Of a DNA stretch of 64,000 nt, positions 60,201 to 64,000 are shown piece by piece; the stretch's first letter is position 1; each line of letters opens with the position of its first letter. The notes below the pieces were generated by a model that searched no databases, had not been told where the DNA came from, and worked only from the letters and a program-made list of their open reading frames with translations. Source of the DNA: Strigops habroptila (lineage: Eukaryota > Chordata > Aves > Psittaciformes > Psittacidae). The DNA lies in contig NC_044278.2 of NCBI RefSeq assembly GCF_004027225.2, forward strand, positions 53,211,411 through 53,275,410, in the 5' to 3' direction. The position numbers were made by a program, and so were the translations under genes.

Positions 60201-63200
60201 TCTCTGAGACCTTAACACTTCTGAATCATTTGCAATAGAGATTTTAAAGAATTATGAAAGAAGAGCTTGAAAGTAAGAATCCTAGATGCCACAACAGTTT
60301 TGAAGATCAAACACACTATCAGCAGTGACCATTCTAGCAGAATATTAGCAATACAGAAAAACCCAGAAAAAAAGCTTCAGACATGCATACACATAAATTT
60401 CTGCATTTACCCTCAGCTTCTTCACCATTATTTGGACTTGGGCCCTTTCGTTCTGTAAAAATGAAAAAAAAAAAGGTTTAGATTTTACATGCACAAAGAA
60501 CAGTCACAGCATCGCTGACAATTTTTTTGTCAACTAATTATGTAAAAATTACAAGCCATCTATTATATCCATACAGTGCTAAACTCTGGCTTTCTATTTT
60601 CAAAGCACAGCTCATGGTGGTGCCAACTTCAGCCTTGGTTACTCAGCACTTCTACTAAATGAGTGCAGCACACCTATGAAATGTGGTTTAATCAACTTGC
60701 CGCCCACCACCACAGAATACTCAGGGGAGAGGAACAGCATATAATTTCAGGGTAGCATTCAACTGTATTTCCATGGAACCAACTATCTTCCCCTAAAATC
60801 CCAGACTCATTTACTAAATACCTTTACAAGTCTCTTAGCAAAGAAGACAGAAATTCTGTAAATACTATCCTTATTTGTCATTGTGCAACTCATACCACTG
60901 AAGCAGGAATCTGCGCAGATGGAAACACCATACAAGTCTCAACAGATGCTTCTTGCCCCTGCCAATTTTCAAGTTTCTGCCCCAAAGGAACCTTGGAAGG
61001 TGAAAGCTTCCAAAAAAATTAGCATCAGTAATCTCTAAGACAACTCTCTGAAGAAGTCAGTAACCAGCGGCACATCTCAACACCACATCAAGATACTTAA
61101 GCTAACTCCAATCTGGAGATATTAAAGTTGCAGTAATGCACATAGGGATGACTAACCTCATCCTAATGATGACTATTACTGCAGCTTGGTCCCAGTGACC
61201 ATCTGTGTACTGAGCTGTACCGTAACAACCAGATATGGCAGATTACCCAAGGAAGAGTTTGGTAAGCTATGAAATGGTTTTATACTGCTCAGAGTAGATA
61301 TACCTTACATCACTTGGAAGGCTAAGGACCAATTCATCCTGTGGGACAGATAAAATCCTTGAGAACACAAGGCAGACCTTCTTCTGGCCCACCCCTGGGC
61401 TTCCTAACCACAAGAATCAAAAGAAACTGAGAGTATGTCACAGAAGATCTGAAAGTGATACCTGGATGCCTTTAAGAACTATATTCACAGTGAATTTTGA
61501 AATAAGTACCACATTCACTTCTCAGTTTTAAACCCTTTCTTTCTGAGCATAACAGTAAAAATCATTGAAGGTTTTACCTCTAGACCAGTTTTACCATTTA
61601 ATTATCTGAGGGGTTTTGGCAAAGGCAGAACACATTGCTTTTGAACTGAAAGGTATACTCTTAAGTTTCAGAAATCAGAACCAAAGGTATTACAAATTGG
61701 ACCAGGTTAACCAGTTTGCAAGCAAGCTTTTATCAAAAGCTCAAGTAGAAATGGGATCAATATGAAGCACAACCTACAATCTTACCATTGCCGCCACTAT
61801 CACCGCCTCCTCCTTTTGGTAAACTGCCATCATATAGATCTGAATCTTTAAAGTCTATAGAGAATAAAAATAATATTATCTTACATGTTTGAAGTTCAGT
61901 TAAAAGACACCTCAAGGCACATGGAAGTTTTCTCTAGATCGTTCAGCTGAATTTATGGTGGTTTGAGACTCAGTGTCTTAGTCACCACTATGTTCACATT
62001 TCAAAAGCCCTCCCAGTCTCATGTCCCTTCAGCTCAGTACTATACGGTTTGATAGCAGCACTGCTGCCTCCGTATTTCCTGAATAACTGAGAGAAATCAA
62101 TGTCCAAGAGCAGGTAATACTGCACAATTCAGGCTAAGCAAGCAAGAAGCCCTATAAGCTACTTAACTGGAAAAGCCCAAGTCTCGCTATCCTATTAAAG
62201 CAGAGGAAGGACATGGACAGGAAAGGACCATTTCTTTTCAGGGCTGCAGCTGTCAGTGTTTCTTCAGAGCTGGGTTTCTAAGCCACAACCAGTCTTTTGA
62301 ATATGCACAATACAGTAGTTAGAGGGGGGGATGAGAATAAATATTTTAACATGCCAAAATCCAGTGGCTGCATTATTTGCACGACAATGGGAAGATCCAA
62401 ATGTAATTCCCTCCTCTGATTTTCTGCAGGACACTGAACCAGTCCCTCTCCATTTCCACTAGACCCTACCTCACAGGGCCTGAGTTCTCCTTCCATCTAT
62501 TGCCAAATGAATCTTCAGTGTATGCAGAGCAAACATGTTTCAAGCAGCAAAGCTAAAAGAATTGCATCAGAGGCTGTTTTAGCTGGGTGGTAAAAAGCAC
62601 AGTACTGAGGAACGCAAGACTTGAATTCAACTTTCTGCTGCAAATCAAGCAGGAGAGGGGACAAGAACCAGGGACTGCATTCCAGAAAAGGACTCTTTAC
62701 CACCATATTCATGGATAATGGCATCATCACAGATACATCTATCTGAATATGTTTTGCTCTGAGTTAGGTAAAGACAGAAGACCTCTTGAGCACAATAGGA
62801 AGGGAAGGACTTGTATTTTAAGCCTACCTTTCAAACACAAAAGAACTGTATTTCTTAACTGAGCCTTTAAAAAAAAAACCTGAAATAAAATAACCCTTTA
62901 ACTTTGAGCTTCACCTTTAATTTGGATGCTTTAAGAATACAGATCACAGGTAGTTCCTACTTATTTTTTAGCATGACTAGTAGGGATTCGATTAGTAAAG
63001 ATGAAAGGACTCAATCCAATACACAGGTGCTCCACCACAGGCAGCCAAGAACAGCATTGCCCCAAGCACACACACTGTCCCATCCTTCCGCCTCCCCATA
63101 CCATTCCACTTTTAAGTGAAAGGAAAGTGGCTCAACAGGCTTGTTATGGAATTTCAAGACTGCTGCAAAGCTTATTTGCAAGACAAGTTTTCCTCAATCG

Positions 63201-64000
63201 TCAGTGTTTATTCAGTGCAACATCTGACATAGACAGCAGCCAATTAACAAGGAGTTATTATTAGAAGTTAAACTGAGGTAGTAAAACCATGTTACAATTC
63301 AGAAGTTTGTGCTTACCAGAGTCTTTAGGAAGTATAGGTGGACCTCGCTCGGAGTTATCTGTGCACAACAGAGATATTTAGGAAAAAAACCCCAAAACTA
63401 TTAAGATATCAAAAGCAGACTACAATGCAGTAACTTTGAAAAGGATTAACATATTAACAAAATTTAGATTAACAGAAGATTAACAAATACTTTTCTACTG
63501 TTCAGAAATTCCTGTTAGGTCAGTCTTACCAGTGTCTTTAGGATTTGCAGGCTGAGTTGGCTTGGGATCATCTGTAGTCAAATGGAGTTAAAGTGAACAA
63601 AGTTATTAGTGTGAAGAGACAAAATGCAGAACATATAGTAACCTTGAGAGACTATCTGACCTAAAAAAATAGTATCAAATCTTCCCCATGTCATTTTCCT
63701 TTCCTTTCATTAGCTAATGCTGTATTTGTTTGGTTATTTTATGTCAAACACCGTACTTCAATGCAATTAACATTTTTTCTGCCACATTAGCCTGTGTATC
63801 AGACCCTCGCTATAACTGAACATATACAGAAGAACTCACTATGCGTTACGCAGCATTTCAGTTTGCACATCTGATTTCAAATGGTGAACTTCTTTCAATT
63901 TTCCTACTAGGTACAGATTAGTTGGCTGTTTCCTTTTTTAGAACTACCAGATTTTAACCAATAATAGAGCTTAGTACCCCATTTAATAAAAAATAAAAAT
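57248..64000 (-). CDS. CD99: CD99 antigen, 3' part (5' exons outside window)
   Basis: Type I membrane sialoglycoprotein that acts in leukocyte transmigration and cell adhesion. Exons right to left: 63530-63571, 63317-63358, 61786-61854, 60411-60452, 59800-59910, 58902-58955, 57248-57273. Every junction is phase 1 and GT-AG. The translation shows two Lys/Pro stalk modules, an acidic then Gly-rich module (FKDSDLYDG, GGGGDSGGN), a transmembrane helix followed by AYQKKKLCFKQS, and a cytoplasmic tail with NMESHRGAQSEPP and VQRTLLEN before the stop. The tail matches human CD99 (MESHRNANAEP, VQRTLLEK). The signal peptide and the first DFDL modules are not in the window. The 3' UTR runs left into the spacer. 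Confidence 0.93.
58902..58955 (-). CDS. CD99: CD99 cytoplasmic exon
   Basis: 18 codons in phase 1-1 reading DEENVNMESHRGAQSEPP, between a TTCCCAACAG acceptor and a GTAAGT donor. It matches the human segment containing MESHRNANAEP. Confidence 0.95.
59800..59910 (-). CDS. CD99: CD99 transmembrane exon
   Basis: 37 codons in phase 1-1. GAIAGIVSAVVATVIGAVSS forms the helix and FIAYQKKKLCFKQS the juxtamembrane part, nearly as in human CD99 (SSFIAYQKKKLCFK). Acceptor TTTCTTTCAG, donor GTAAGA. Confidence 0.97.
60411..60452 (-). CDS. CD99: CD99 stalk exon before the membrane
   Basis: 14 codons in phase 1-1 reading ERKGPSPNNGEEAE, after a strong pyrimidine tract ending TTTTTACAG. It corresponds to the human segment HRKEGEEAD just outside the helix. 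Confidence 0.92.
61786..61854 (-). CDS. CD99: CD99 acidic/glycine-rich exon
   Basis: 23 codons in phase 1-1. FKDSDLYDGSLPKGGGGDSG parallels the human SDADLADGVSGGEGKGG stretch. Acceptor TTCTCTATAG, donor GTAAG. Confidence 0.93.
63317..63358 (-). CDS. CD99: CD99 proline/lysine stalk exon, copy 2
   Basis: 14 codons in phase 1-1 reading DNSERGPPILPKDS. It has the same length, phase and PKDS/T end as the exon 171 bases upstream, suggesting a tandem exon duplication. Acceptor GTGCACAG, donor GTAAGC. Confidence 0.88.
63530..63571 (-). CDS. CD99: CD99 proline/lysine stalk exon, copy 1
   Basis: 14 codons in phase 1-1 reading DDPKPTQPANPKDT, comparable to the human ectodomain stretch rich in PKP and PNP. 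Acceptor GACTACAG, donor GTAAGA. The next upstream exon is beyond the right edge. Confidence 0.9.

Overview
The window is vertebrate nuclear DNA from a bird. Intron-rich genes sit in AT-rich DNA with several CR1 LINE fragments whose 3' ends carry the ATTCTATGA-type terminus, and with long-terminal-repeat-like pieces familiar from avian genomes. The genes match the vertebrate block CD99 - XG - GYG2, all transcribed from the minus strand. Read right to left, order and orientation match human Xp22.33. There the pseudoautosomal boundary falls inside XG; the corresponding segment in birds is autosomal (chicken chromosome 1).

Layout, left to right: 1-11312 is gene-poor 3' flank of the glycogenin gene with CR1 pieces. 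11313-26209 is a complete glycogenin gene (8 coding exons, 379 codons, all catalytic residues present), starting in a CpG island at about 26040-26760 that contains an excellent CTCF-type motif and an inverted CCAAT box. 26830-31266 is the XG-GYG2 interval, which should hold the XG 3' end. 31267-51117 is XG: a signal-peptide exon, five small ectodomain exons and one transmembrane exon, all joined in phase 1, with the last exon unresolved. 51118-57247 is the XG-CD99 spacer with a solo-LTR-like element, a G-quadruplex motif and a tRNA-like sequence. 57248-64000 is the 3' part of CD99 (seven exons); its signal-peptide end lies to the right of the window.

XG and CD99 are paralogous type I membrane glycoproteins of leukocytes and erythroid cells with the same exon grammar, and the paralogy is visible here exon by exon. 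Glycogenin primes glycogen synthesis in the cytosol and is a functionally unrelated neighbour. I found no non-canonical gene system. The points most worth following up are the tandemly duplicated CD99 ectodomain exon, the unresolved XG C-terminus, the CTCF site between XG and GYG2, and the G-rich tract likely to lie in the CD99 3' UTR.
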